DNA from: Verrucomicrobiota bacterium | Lineage (GTDB): Bacteria > Verrucomicrobiota > Verrucomicrobiia > Chthoniobacterales > UBA10450 | Reading direction: 5' to 3' | NCBI GenBank assembly: GCA_003217965.1 | Contig: QHNB01000091.1 | Span: 1 to 23,485 of the forward strand | DNA: 23,485 nt | In this document: piece by piece, positions 1 through 8,247 of the stretch | How the letters are laid out: every line of letters begins with the position of its first letter | Numbering within the stretch: the first letter of the stretch is position 1 | Position numbers and translations under genes: made by a program | The notes under the pieces: generated by a model | Databases searched by the model: none | What the model was told of the DNA's origin: nothing | Seen by the model: the letters and a program-made list of their open reading frames with translations, nothing else

Positions 1-961
1 AGGCATCGATTATCTGCGAAGCATTTTTGTCGCGAAGAAGAGCGAGAATGACAGTCGCGCATTCGGCGGCAAATTCATCGCGCCACGTTCGACGGAGCGT
101 TCGTGCTCCCGCCGGATTGTGCGCACCGTCGATCACAATCTGTTCGTCCCAGATTTGAAAACGTGCGAGCCATTCAATATCCGCCAGCCCTTTTCCGAGC
201 GCATGATCTGAAAAGGAAATCCGAGCCGCCCGTAATGCGGCGACCGCAACTCCAGCATTCAGCTTCTGATGTTCACCCCGCAATCTGATCCGGCTTTTCG
301 TCCATGGTTCATTGACAAATTCCAACGGAGCATCGCATCCGGCTGCGCGCTTCCGGATCACTGTCTCTGCTTCTTTTGATTGCGGCGCCGAGACGACTGG
401 AACGTGCGGCTTGATGATTCCGGCTTTCTCGGTCGCGATTTCCGCAATCGAATAACCAAGCCATTTCTCATGGTCAAAGTCGATCGGCGTGATGACCGAG
501 ACCGACGAGGGCACGGCGTTCGTCGCATCAAGGCGCCCGCCCATTCCGGTCTCGAGGATGAGAATTTCGCAACCGGCGTTGCGAAAATGTTGTAGAGCAA
601 GTGCGGTCGCGATTTCAAAAAATGTCGGATGTGGATCCCAGGTCGAAATCAAATCGCGAATTTCAGTGAGGCCGCAGGCGACTTTGTCTTCAGCGATCAT
701 TTCACCTCCGACCCGGATACGTTCCCGAAAGCTGATAAGGTGAGGGGAGGTGAAAAGACCAGTGTGATGGCCGGCGGCGCGACAAATCGCATCTGCCATG
801 GCACAAACCGAGCCTTTCCCGTTCGTGCCGGCGACATGGATAACTTGCGCTGGGAAACTCAGCTCTAGTTCGCCCAGCAAACGCCGGACATTCTCGAGGC
901 CAAGTTTGATGCCGTAACGCTGGGTCGAATAAAGCCACGCCAGCGCTTCGCTATAGTTCAC
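1..961 (-). CDS. folC: FolC, folylpolyglutamate/dihydrofolate synthase (3' end outside window)
   Basis: This Mur-ligase-family enzyme adds glutamate to dihydropteroate or tetrahydrofolates in the cytoplasm, using ATP. About 320 codons are visible with no stop before the left edge; the family is usually about 420 residues, so the C-terminal domain is mostly missing. The P-loop GTNGKGS lies at residues 45-51. A TSPHL segment follows, then ETGMGGRLDATN, and the late Mur-ligase motif DGAHNP is also visible. The start is a GTG at 961-959 that overlaps the accD stop in the tetranucleotide GTGA, indicating translational coupling. Adjacent accD-folC order is known from other bacteria, including E. 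coli. Whether it has one or both activities (FPGS/DHFS) cannot be told from the visible part. Confidence 0.93.
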   Translation of the reverse strand, partial: MNYSEALAWLYSTQRYGIKLGLENVRRLLGELELSFPAQVIHVAGTNGKGSVCAMADAICRAAGHHTGLFTSPHLISFRERIRVGGEMIAEDKVACGLTEIRDLISTWDPHPTFFEIATALALQHFRNAGCEILILETGMGGRLDATNAVPSSVSVITPIDFDHEKWLGYSIAEIATEKAGIIKPHVPVVSAPQSKEAETVIRKRAAGCDAPLEFVNEPWTKSRIRLRGEHQKLNAGVAVAALRAARISFSDHALGKGLADIEWLARFQIWDEQIVIDGAHNPAGARTLRRTWRDEFAAECATVILALLRDKNASQIIDA

Positions 962-1803
962 GCTGCCGGCGCGAAAAATTGCAGAAATTGCGCGATCTGC
1001 GGGCGTAATCTCCTGCGGTCGACGATCTGGTCGATCAAGCCATGCTCTTTTAGAAACTCAGCTGTTTGGAATCCTCTCGGCAAGTCTTGGTGTGTCGTCT
1101 CCTTGATGACGCGGGGGCCGGCAAAACCAATCATGCTCTTTGGCTCTGCCAGAATGATGTCTCCAAGTGAGGCGTAGCTCGCCATCACGCCTGCCGTGGT
1201 CGGATTTGTGAGCACTGAAATATAGGGGAGTCTCGCATCGGCGTGCCGGGCAAGCGCGCCGCTGGTTTTCACCATTTGCATCAAGCTCAACATTCCTTCG
1301 TACATACGCGCGCCACCGGAAGCGGAAATGATGATCACGGGAACGCGCTCGCGGGTGGCGAACTCAATCACGCGCGTGACGCGCTCGCCTACGACGGAAC
1401 CCATGGTCCCGCCGAGAAAAGTGAAATCCATCACGGCAACTGCGACGCGCATTCCTTCAAGCTTGCCGTGTCCGCTAATTACCGCGTCCATCAAGCCGGT
1501 TGTTTCCTGATATTTTTTCAAACGGTCCTTGTAACTCGCCATCCCTTCGAAACGAAGCGTATCGACCGATTGCAAAGTTGCATCCATCTCCACGAACGTG
1601 CCGGGATCGAGCAAATGCTGAATCTTTTCGTGGGCCGATTGCGGAAAATGATAATCGCACCGTGGACAGACACGTTGATTCTCCGTCAGCTCGATTTCGT
1701 GAACAACATCATTGCATCCGGGGCACTTCTGAAAGAGACCCTACGGAATGTCGCGTTTTTTGCGACCTCCGATTTTGAGTGTCGGTTTTTTGAAAATTGC
1801 CAT
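958..1803 (-). CDS. accD: AccD, acetyl-CoA carboxylase carboxyltransferase beta subunit, interrupted by an in-frame TAG at codon 21
   Basis: AccD pairs with AccA to move the carboxyl group from carboxybiotin on AccB to acetyl-CoA, the first step of fatty-acid synthesis. Read from the ATG at 1803, the frame gives MAIFKKPTLKIGGRKKRDIP, then TAG (1743-1741), then GLFQKC and the zinc ribbon CPGC...CPRC (C27, C30, C46, C49). The crotonase-like carboxyltransferase domain follows to the end, including GGTMGSVVGE, ISASGGARMYEG, NPTTAGVMASYASLGD and FAGPRVI. The family consensus at the stop is IPEG, so a single GAG-to-TAG change explains it. The reading frame is intact on both sides. After the amber codon the first common start is a TTG at 1614, which would remove the whole zinc ribbon. 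The start lies 2 bp after the comF stop, and the end overlaps folC. Either the gene is damaged, the stop is read through, or the base is a sequencing error. Confidence 0.9.
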
Positions 1804-1805
1804 GG

Positions 1806-2534
1806 TTAAGCGCGTGCGGCCGTAATGGCGTAAATCGATTGCGCACCAGCCTCCCGCAAAACGCGCGCACATTCAGTCAAAGTCGAGCCGGTCGTGAGAA
1901 TATCGTCCACTAAAAGCACCCGCAATTCTCGCACGGTCGCCTTTTTTCGTAAACGAAAGGCGTTATGTAAATTTTCCATGCGATCGATTCGATCGAAAGC
2001 GGTTTGTGTCATGGTGTAGCGAACGCGTTCCAACACAGAAGAGACCGGCGCGCCAATCTTCTGGCCGAGCATGGTTGCCAGGAGGTGTGCTTGATTAAAA
2101 CCGCGCTCTCTCAAGCGCGCTGGATGCAGCGGAACGGGAACAATCAAATCGAATGCTCGATTCCGGAGCCGCGCATCTCCCATCGCTTCGTTCAGCCACC
2201 CCGCGATCGGATGACGCAGATGGAGTTGTCGGCTGTATTTAAATTGAAGAATGACGAAGCGAACTACGCCCCGGCTTCGATAAGCGGAGATTGCTGCATC
2301 GAACTCCAGTTTTCGGTGAGCGCAATTCGCGCATGTAAATTCGCCCTCGATTGCGCCAGCAAAGGGCTCGGAGCATTTCAGGCAAAATGGCGGAAGGATG
2401 CGTTGGGCTTTGTCGTGGCATGATGAGCAAAGGTGTTCCGAGTTCGATATGGCCGTGCCACAAACGCTGCAATTCGGCGGATAAAAAAGGGACTCGATTG
2501 CGCGTACTGGTTCAAGCGCGTTTGCGATTCTCAT
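1806..2534 (-). CDS. comF: ComF family phosphoribosyltransferase-like protein
   Basis: ComF-family proteins combine an N-terminal zinc-binding region with a type I phosphoribosyltransferase fold and are linked to DNA uptake in transformable bacteria; the biochemical reaction is not settled. The N-terminus shows CxxC pairs (CSVCG, CSSC, CLKC, CANC) over roughly residues 20-75. The PRPP-binding loop VLLVDDILTTGST is near the C-terminus, and PVPLHPARLRERGFNQA is the typical ComF core. The chosen ATG at 2534 gives MRIANALEP and overlaps the upstream protease gene by 23 bp; a TTG 15 bp further upstream is a possible alternative. accD starts 2 bp downstream, so the genes are probably co-transcribed. 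The secreted HhH/nuclease protein at 19444 is the only other gene here with a possible competence flavour. Confidence 0.93.
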   Translation of the reverse strand: MRIANALEPVRAIESLFYPPNCSVCGTAISNSEHLCSSCHDKAQRILPPFCLKCSEPFAGAIEGEFTCANCAHRKLEFDAAISAYRSRGVVRFVILQFKYSRQLHLRHPIAGWLNEAMGDARLRNRAFDLIVPVPLHPARLRERGFNQAHLLATMLGQKIGAPVSSVLERVRYTMTQTAFDRIDRMENLHNAFRLRKKATVRELRVLLVDDILTTGSTLTECARVLREAGAQSIYAITAARA

Positions 2535-3390
2535 ATCGAAGCCAGCCAAACATCAGCACCCAGCTGACTAATGCCAGACCAAGCGGGATTAAGCCAATGA
2601 GCAAATTCCGCCCAAGCCAAGGTAAAATCTCCGGGCGTTTGGTCATTTTGCCCACCATGCCGCTGATGAAAATCCAACCGCTGTGAAGTCCGATCGGGAG
2701 CCAAAGCGATCGGGTGCGTAGTCGCGCGTCGGCCAAAATCCAACCGAGCAAAAACAACGTGGTAAAAGCAGCCAGAACCATGATTGGATTGGCAAATTGC
2801 CCAAATGAATGGGCAATCGATTTGAAACCGGAATACCAGGCGACAAGCTCGCTTGTGCGATCTGGAGCTTTAAGAAAGTGAAGGATGGCAAATAAAAAGG
2901 AGGTGAGGAACGTTGCCAGGGGCGCCCGCAAATCTCGCAAAAGAATGCCGAGGATTAGCCCACGGAAAAACGTTTCCTCGATTAGCGGTACGACCGCTGC
3001 CGCGCCCATGATCGCAGCGATAGAAACCCACGGAATCGCCGTCTTGAGCAGGAAAACTTTCGCCAAAATTAGAACGATGCCGGCGCAGGCGAGGGGGAGG
3101 CCGGAGAGCACCAGACCAGCAACGACGTCGCGCATGCCATGAGGGTTCTTCTGTAATTGCAAATCACGGAAGGAGCAGAGGTGAAGTGAGCGCAAAAGAG
3201 GCCAAAGCAATGCCAGCGCCGTAATCAGGAGAGCACGATGGAAAAAACTTTCGAAATTATAATGAGTAAGAAATGTTAGGATGCCGTGTGCTGCCAATAG
3301 TTGCGCACTCCAAAATAGGAGAGGTGCCAGAATCGCGCCGACGAGAACGACCGCAACGAAGTATGCGGACAGTTTGGCGGCATCTTTCAA
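2512..3390 (-). CDS. CPBP-family intramembrane metalloprotease (Abi/CAAX type)
   Basis: This is a polytopic inner-membrane protein of about 292 residues with around seven hydrophobic segments. It carries the CPBP signature: EETFFRG (E138, E139, R143), followed by a helix with FAILH (H171) and a later HSGW (H236). These are the glutamates and histidines expected to hold the catalytic metal. Bacterial family members are mostly uncharacterised; some are linked to peptide processing or bacteriocin immunity, so the substrate is unknown. The start is a TTG at 3390; an in-frame TAA lies a short way upstream and no ATG fits, so the start is fairly well bounded. It heads the minus-strand run with comF, accD and folC and is separated by only 26 bp from the divergent gene at 3417. 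Confidence 0.88.
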   Translation of the reverse strand: MKDAAKLSAYFVAVVLVGAILAPLLFWSAQLLAAHGILTFLTHYNFESFFHRALLITALALLWPLLRSLHLCSFRDLQLQKNPHGMRDVVAGLVLSGLPLACAGIVLILAKVFLLKTAIPWVSIAAIMGAAAVVPLIEETFFRGLILGILLRDLRAPLATFLTSFLFAILHFLKAPDRTSELVAWYSGFKSIAHSFGQFANPIMVLAAFTTLFLLGWILADARLRTRSLWLPIGLHSGWIFISGMVGKMTKRPEILPWLGRNLLIGLIPLGLALVSWVLMFGWLRYENRKRA

Positions 3391-3416
3391 GGGCGCTAAT
3401 CTAAGATTGTTACGTT

Positions 3417-3674
3417 ATGCCGCGTCAACACGTATGGACTGAACGCGCCGAAAATGGAGAGAAACGGGAAATTCGTGCGACTCACTTTGGTGGCATCTGG
3501 CGACTCCAATCAAAACGACATGGCGATGAAGCCTGGACTTATCACGACCAGCCACTCTTGGATGATCTTCGTTCGTTGAAAGCCATCATCGAACGCAAAT
3601 ACCGGCGCCGTCGGGCCACCGCGGACGATCTCGCATCGCTCGATCGTCTCTTGAGTCAATACGACAATGAGTGA
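3417..3674 (+). CDS. Small conserved-type protein of unknown function (85 aa)
   Basis: This is an 85-residue charged, soluble protein. The N-terminal half resembles a small beta fold (GEKREIRATHFGGIWRLQSK) and the C-terminal half is predicted helical and rich in Arg/Lys/Asp/Leu (LRSLKAIIERKYRRRRATADDLASLDRLL). No signal peptide or membrane segment is visible, and I do not recognise the family. Support for it being real is its position: it starts 26 bp from the divergent protease gene and its stop overlaps the bioA start by 8 bp (ATGAGTGA), as expected for the first gene of a translationally coupled operon with bioA, tlyA and nadK. The shape suggests a nucleic-acid or protein-binding accessory factor, but that is a guess. 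Confidence 0.72.
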   Translation: MPRQHVWTERAENGEKREIRATHFGGIWRLQSKRHGDEAWTYHDQPLLDDLRSLKAIIERKYRRRRATADDLASLDRLLSQYDNE

Positions 3675-4947
3675 TTGGGACGACCGGGATCTGATAGCAA
3701 CGGACAAACGGTTCGTCTGGCATCCATTCACAAACATGCCGGAATGGTGCGCGCGAGAGCACGAACCACTGGTAATCGTCGAAGGCCGCGGCGCGATCTT
3801 GCGCGACGCCAAGGGGCGCGAGTACATCGACGGTAATTCCTCAATTTGGACAAACATACACGGGCATAATCACCCCCGGATCAATGCAGCCATTCGCAAG
3901 CAGCTTGACCGGATCGCACACTCGTCGTTTCTGGGCGCCACACACCCGGGCGCGATCGATCTCGCCCGTGATATCGTTGCGCTCTTTCCACCCGACACGC
4001 TCACTCGTGTGTTTTATTCGGACGATGGATCAACTGCCATTGAAGTTGCGCTCCGAATCGCGTCGCAGTTTTTTCGGATGCGGGGTGAGGAACGCAAAAC
4101 GTTCGTCTCGTTTCGAGATGGATATCATGGCGATACGGCGGGCGCGGCTGCACTTGGAGCGGCGAGAATGTTCGGCGCAAACGGCGAGGAATGGCAATTT
4201 CCGGTATGGACGGTTAACTCGATCGAAGAGCTGGAGAAATTCGGCGCTGCACGAAGCCAGGAAATCGCTGCGGTCGTCATTGAGCCGTTAATACAAGGCG
4301 CAGCGGGAATGCGGCTCTGGCCTCCAGGAACGTGTGCCGCGGTGCGGGCTTGGTGTGATCAGACTGGTGCTCTGTTAATTACCGATGAAGTAATGACCGG
4401 GTTCGGGCGCACCGGCAAAATGTTTGCTGTCCAGCATGAGAATGTAATTCCAGATTTGATGGCATTCGGAAAAGGCTTAAGCGGTGGATATCTGCCGCTC
4501 GCGATGACGCTCACGACTGAAAAGATTTTCGCTGAATTTGACGGCTCAGTCGCTCAAGGACGTGCCCTTGCCTACGGCCACAGTTACACGGCTAATCCGC
4601 TCGGGTGCGCCGCGGCCGGCGCAAGTCTCGAGGTGTTTCGGGAAGAAAACGTCCTCGAACGCTTGGAACCAAAGATCCGCCGACTTGATTTGTTATTGCG
4701 CCCACTGCGCGAGCTTTCTGATGTCGTAGAAGTGAGACAGTGCGGATTCATCGCAGGGATCGAAGTCAGTGATGAAGTGACCGCACGAGATATCTGCCAG
4801 CGCGCGTGCGATCATGGTCTGCTGACGAGAAATATTCGCAATGTGATCGTACTAATGCTGCCGCTTTGCGCCACGATGGAGCAACTCAACCGCGCCATCC
4901 TGGCACTCGCAGATGCCATCGTCGAACCGGAGCCAATCTCACGATGA
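3667..4947 (+). CDS. bioA: BioA, adenosylmethionine-8-amino-7-oxononanoate aminotransferase
   Basis: This class-III, PLP-dependent transaminase makes 7,8-diaminopelargonic acid from KAPA in biotin synthesis, normally using S-adenosylmethionine as amino donor. It is 426 residues, the usual length. Visible hallmarks are WHPFTNM near residue 18, DGNSSIWTNIHGHNHP, FYSDDGSTAIEVALR (cofactor phosphate contact), DGYHGDTAGA, the cofactor-ring Asp in ITDEVMTGFGRTG (D240) and the Schiff-base lysine in AFGKGLSGGYLP (K269). The WHPFT start and YHGDT segment fit BioA better than ornithine or GABA transaminases. It overlaps the preceding small gene by 8 bp and tlyA by 4 bp (ATGA). No bioB, bioF or bioD is nearby, so the rest of the pathway must be elsewhere. 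The biotin-dependent accBC pair lies 11 kb downstream. Confidence 0.95.
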   Translation: MSDWDDRDLIATDKRFVWHPFTNMPEWCAREHEPLVIVEGRGAILRDAKGREYIDGNSSIWTNIHGHNHPRINAAIRKQLDRIAHSSFLGATHPGAIDLARDIVALFPPDTLTRVFYSDDGSTAIEVALRIASQFFRMRGEERKTFVSFRDGYHGDTAGAAALGAARMFGANGEEWQFPVWTVNSIEELEKFGAARSQEIAAVVIEPLIQGAAGMRLWPPGTCAAVRAWCDQTGALLITDEVMTGFGRTGKMFAVQHENVIPDLMAFGKGLSGGYLPLAMTLTTEKIFAEFDGSVAQGRALAYGHSYTANPLGCAAAGASLEVFREENVLERLEPKIRRLDLLLRPLRELSDVVEVRQCGFIAGIEVSDEVTARDICQRACDHGLLTRNIRNVIVLMLPLCATMEQLNRAILALADAIVEPEPISR

Positions 4948-5681
4948 AGAAGGCACGTCTCGACCGTGTGTTGGTCGATCGAGCGATCTATCCTACCCGC
5001 GAGCAAGCGCAACGGGCGGTTATGGCCGGCCAAGTTCGAGTCGGCGGTCAAATTGCCGATAAAGCATCCCTGCTGGTTGATCCGAATACAGTTATTGCAA
5101 CAGCGCCCCCGCCACGATACGTCGGCCGCGGTGGACTAAAGCTGGACGGCGCTCTTGATTCGTTTCATCTCGATGTACGGGATTGGATCGCGATTGATAT
5201 CGGAGCTTCGACTGGCGGGTTCACTGATTGCTTGCTGCAACATGGCGCTCGGAAAGTTTACGCAATCGACGTTGGACATGGGCAGCTGGCCTGGAAAATT
5301 CGGAACGATGAGCGAGTGGAAGTACTGGAAAAGACAAATGCTCGGAATTTGTCTCCCATTTTGATTCGTGAGCACGCTGACATTTGTGTAATCGATGTTT
5401 CGTTTATTTCGCTGACTTTGATCTTGCCGAAGGCGTTTCAATTGATAACTGCCAATGGAGTCGTGCTGGCGCTGATCAAACCGCAATTTGAACTACAGCG
5501 CGCTGAAGTTGGACGCGGGGGGATTGTGCGCGAAGCACCCCTGCAGGAGAAGGCGCAGACTAAGATTGTTTCGTTTATAGAGAACCTTGGCCAGAAGGTG
5601 ATTGGACTTGCACCGTCGGTCGTCCCTGGGACCGATGGAAACCGGGAATTTTTTATATGCGCACGAAAACTATTGGCCTGA
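4944..5681 (+). CDS. tlyA: TlyA-family rRNA 2'-O-methyltransferase
   Basis: The protein has an S4 RNA-binding domain at about residues 1-60 (KKARLDRVLVDR...VMAGQVRVGG) followed by an FtsJ-like SAM-dependent methyltransferase domain. The SAM-binding motif is DIGASTGGFTDCLLQ (about 85-99); later blocks are YAIDVGHGQLAWKIR, DVSFISLTLILP and LIKPQFE with the catalytic-type lysine. In the family these enzymes methylate ribose 2'-OH groups of 16S and 23S rRNA; some members are called hemolysins for historical reasons. The ATG at 4944 overlaps the bioA stop (ATGA) and gives a 245-residue protein of normal size. The 3' end overlaps nadK by 25 bp. The neighbouring tlyA-nadK order is common in bacteria. 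Confidence 0.94.
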   Translation: MKKARLDRVLVDRAIYPTREQAQRAVMAGQVRVGGQIADKASLLVDPNTVIATAPPPRYVGRGGLKLDGALDSFHLDVRDWIAIDIGASTGGFTDCLLQHGARKVYAIDVGHGQLAWKIRNDERVEVLEKTNARNLSPILIREHADICVIDVSFISLTLILPKAFQLITANGVVLALIKPQFELQRAEVGRGGIVREAPLQEKAQTKIVSFIENLGQKVIGLAPSVVPGTDGNREFFICARKLLA

Positions 5682-6523
5682 TCGCGCACACAGGAAAGGC
5701 GGGGGTGGCGGAATTGACGCGAGCAGTGGTTCGCGAATTCGAACAACGCTCCGTCGAGGTTTTGATCGAAAAAGAGATCGCTGAGTTGGCTAATGAAAAA
5801 GCGGCTGGGTCACCGGAGGAAATTTTCCGGCGTGTCGAGCTGATTGTAGTACTCGGCGGTGATGGGACAATTCTCAATGTCGTCGCCCATGCCGGAGAGA
5901 ATCTGAAACCGATTTTTGGAATCAATGTCGGTTCACTCGGTTTCTTAACTTGTGCGAATTCCGCTTCCTATCGGGAAGCGGTGGATGCGATTGCAAATGG
6001 ACGGATCTCTTATAGTGAACGCGCGTTGTTGACGGTGGAGTTGCGTGGAGAAGGGAAGGTTATCGCGAGTGCGAAAGCGCTCAATGACGCGGTCATCAGT
6101 CGCGGTGACATTTCGCGCTTAATTCGTCTCCATACAAAAATTGATGACGAACCATTGACTGAATACAACGCCGACGGTCTAATCGTCGCCACGCCTACAG
6201 GGTCTACCGCCTATTCGCTCTCCGCCGGTGGACCTATTCTGGAACCGCAGTCTGGCGTCTTTGTCATTACACCGATCTGCCCGCATGTGCTAACGAACCG
6301 CTCGGTCATCGTTAGCGATTCGGCCAAGATCGAAATCGCGCCCGCGAGTACGGAATATCCCACCTTCCTTAGTATTGATGGTAGGGCTCCACTACGAATA
6401 CCGGACGACGGCGCCGTCGTGGTTAAGCGGGCAACGGTAACCTTGCCGCTTGGAGTCCTGCCGGAGGTTTCGTTTTTTAGCGTGCTGCGGCAAAAATTGA
6501 AGTGGACCGGCAGTAATTTATAG
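5657..6523 (+). CDS. nadK: NAD kinase
   Basis: NAD kinase phosphorylates NAD to NADP in the cytoplasm. The 288-residue product contains the GGDGT motif (67-71), whose Asp is catalytic in the family, then INVGSLGFLT, LNDAVISRG, and the conserved block NADGLIVATPTGSTAYSLSA (171-190) that binds NAD and ATP. ISIDGRAP-like and Arg/Lys-rich C-terminal strands complete the fold. The ATG at 5657 lies inside the end of tlyA, a 25-bp overlap that points to coupled translation. Stop is TAG at 6521-6523. It is the last gene of the plus-strand operon and converges on the HtrA-like gene, with only 41 bp between the two stops and no obvious strong hairpin in that gap. Confidence 0.96.
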   Translation: MRTKTIGLIAHTGKAGVAELTRAVVREFEQRSVEVLIEKEIAELANEKAAGSPEEIFRRVELIVVLGGDGTILNVVAHAGENLKPIFGINVGSLGFLTCANSASYREAVDAIANGRISYSERALLTVELRGEGKVIASAKALNDAVISRGDISRLIRLHTKIDDEPLTEYNADGLIVATPTGSTAYSLSAGGPILEPQSGVFVITPICPHVLTNRSVIVSDSAKIEIAPASTEYPTFLSIDGRAPLRIPDDGAVVVKRATVTLPLGVLPEVSFFSVLRQKLKWTGSNL

Positions 6524-6564
6524 TTTGCGGTTGCCCGAAAGCCCCATTCCGATTAGCCGCTGGC

Positions 6565-8217
6565 TTAGTGACGTGTTTGTGCGGTCCACACCGCCAGCAT
6601 CTCGGGAGAACCCTGGGTTCGAACCCCGTTATCAGTTAAAATCGTTTCAGTTGCAGCGATCGCCTCTTTCCGCGGCAAGACAAATGTTTCACTTGCCCGA
6701 TCGGCGAACTCGATAGTGACAAACTCTTCTTTGGTATCACGCAAGAGCTCGATCAGATGTTTGAGATTCTTCACCGCTTGGTGATTGATTGTCTTAACTA
6801 CTTTCAATGAGGGATTGGCGTAACCCTTTGCAAGTTTATGCGGAAAAAAGGGCGATGAAACAAACACGACCCGTTCCCCATCGAAAGCCGGCTTGTCGCC
6901 GTAGCGGGTAATTAAAGGGTTGCCCATATAGATTAACGCTAGCACCCACTCCGCACCTTTCGGCACTTTGGACAACCCAGCCACGACCTGGGCAGTAGCC
7001 TCCGAAAAAACAAGCGGCCCAAATACAAAATACGGTGGATAGTTCCCTTTCCACTCTGGAATCACGAGCGGATAATCTGGAGAAACAGGGAGGTCAATAT
7101 GGACTTCCCGGTTTCCGCGAACAATCGTCAATGGCAGCTTGCCGTTCCTCGTGATTTTTTGGACCAAGTAAGGAAAACGGATCCGCAAGCTACTACCTAA
7201 TTTTATCATTCCTTCGTCGTCGATCGAAGTATCGCCGATCTTTGTGATCACATCCCATTCCTTTAGCGGGTAAGAGGCGTCAGCTTTCATCGGTTTATGG
7301 ACAATGATTCCTTGAATTGACGGATCCAGTTTCAGAAAAGAGCGGAGCGCCGGGTTTTCCAACGTTTGGAATTCATCAAAGAGACCGGGTTTACCGTCGT
7401 AGTGGCCGTCCGCGATGTCTTTAAGGAACAGCTCGATCTCCTCGCAGGGAATGATATATCCGATATTCTCCGCACCGCCGAGGTGGCTGAAAGCCAAACC
7501 TATCATTTTGTCTCCGTCCACGGCGGGTCCACCGCTATTCCCGGGATTGATCGCGGCATCGATCTGGATTCTCAACCCCGAGACGGGGAAATTGTAGGGC
7601 GCAAATTCAATGCGAGAGACAATCCCTTTGGTAATGGAAAGACTACTGCCTCCTGTTGGATATCCATAGACCATGACCGCATCTTTGATCGCCGGGATCT
7701 TCTCGGCTCTTACTAGTGGCAGGTGCGATTCAAAAAACTTCTCTTCATCCACCTTGAGAACGGCGAGATCGATCCCGGGTGCAATTGCTTCGACAGTAGC
7801 GGAAATTTTATCGCCCGCTTGGTTAGCTTGCACCTGAACCTCGCTGGCAAAGAGCACGACGTGCGCGTTAGTGAGGATGCGTTTGCCTTCTATAATCACG
7901 CCGCTTCCAGTGACCTCCGTTGGAGCCTGCTTCGTCCAGGGTTTTGCCAAATCCGGATAACGAGCCGAGGCGAAAACTTTGACGACCGAATTTTCAACTG
8001 CGCTGGAGGGCGTTACCTGTGGCGTGGTTGATTCCGCGACGGAGGGCGCAGAGGGAGAAGGCGTTGGCAGTTGTAGACCAAGACCTCCAGGCGGCATTGT
8101 CGCGGCTGGAGTGGGCTTCTCGGGTTCGGTGCCGTTGACTGAGTCATTCGCGACTAGAGCCGCGCCAGTGATAATCAATATGACCAATAATCGATGAATA
8201 GTCGGCGTGGCGTGCAT
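6565..8217 (-). CDS. Exported HtrA/Deg-like serine protease with PDZ-type C-terminal part
   Basis: A 550-residue trypsin-fold protease with an N-terminal signal sequence (hydrophobic LLVILIITGAALVA at about 10-23), then a Pro/Thr/Ser-rich linker to about residue 75. The catalytic triad is complete: H119 in LTNAHVV, D150 in PGIDLAVLKV and S228 in NPGNSGGPA. The region after about residue 290 resembles the PDZ arrangement of Deg proteases (SIQGIIVHKP...LKEWDVITKIGDTSI), followed by a long extension of over 200 residues seen also in plant-type Deg proteases. It probably acts in the periplasm on damaged or regulatory proteins. It begins 30 bp after the end of the M48 protease gene and is likely co-transcribed with it. 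The exact family branch (DegP versus plant Deg-like) is not certain. Confidence 0.92.
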   Translation of the reverse strand: MHATPTIHRLLVILIITGAALVANDSVNGTEPEKPTPAATMPPGGLGLQLPTPSPSAPSVAESTTPQVTPSSAVENSVVKVFASARYPDLAKPWTKQAPTEVTGSGVIIEGKRILTNAHVVLFASEVQVQANQAGDKISATVEAIAPGIDLAVLKVDEEKFFESHLPLVRAEKIPAIKDAVMVYGYPTGGSSLSITKGIVSRIEFAPYNFPVSGLRIQIDAAINPGNSGGPAVDGDKMIGLAFSHLGGAENIGYIIPCEEIELFLKDIADGHYDGKPGLFDEFQTLENPALRSFLKLDPSIQGIIVHKPMKADASYPLKEWDVITKIGDTSIDDEGMIKLGSSLRIRFPYLVQKITRNGKLPLTIVRGNREVHIDLPVSPDYPLVIPEWKGNYPPYFVFGPLVFSEATAQVVAGLSKVPKGAEWVLALIYMGNPLITRYGDKPAFDGERVVFVSSPFFPHKLAKGYANPSLKVVKTINHQAVKNLKHLIELLRDTKEEFVTIEFADRASETFVLPRKEAIAATETILTDNGVRTQGSPEMLAVWTAQTRH

Positions 8218-8247
8218 TTAATTAGCTAACACGGCAGAATGAAAGAG

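Noticed and set aside
1741..1743. Selenocysteine or pyrrolysine recoding at the accD stop
   Set aside because: The stop is TAG, so selenocysteine (TGA) is excluded. The family residue here is Glu next to Gly, not a catalytic position, and other TAG codons in the window act as normal stops.
1243..1809. 188-codon open frame on the plus strand opposite accD
   Set aside because: It is an antisense shadow of accD. The minus-strand frame has clear AccD motifs on both sides of the amber codon, whereas the plus-strand product has no recognisable domain.
2004..2423. 139-codon open frame opposite comF
   Set aside because: No family features; comF motifs on the minus strand explain the same bases.
6603..6645. 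tRNA-like T-arm (GGGTTCGAACCCC) near the end of the HtrA-like gene
   Set aside because: The segment lies in coding sequence of the protease C-terminus (NGVRTQGS on the minus strand). No matching acceptor stem, D-arm or anticodon arm can be folded around it, so the TTCGAA palindrome is coincidental.
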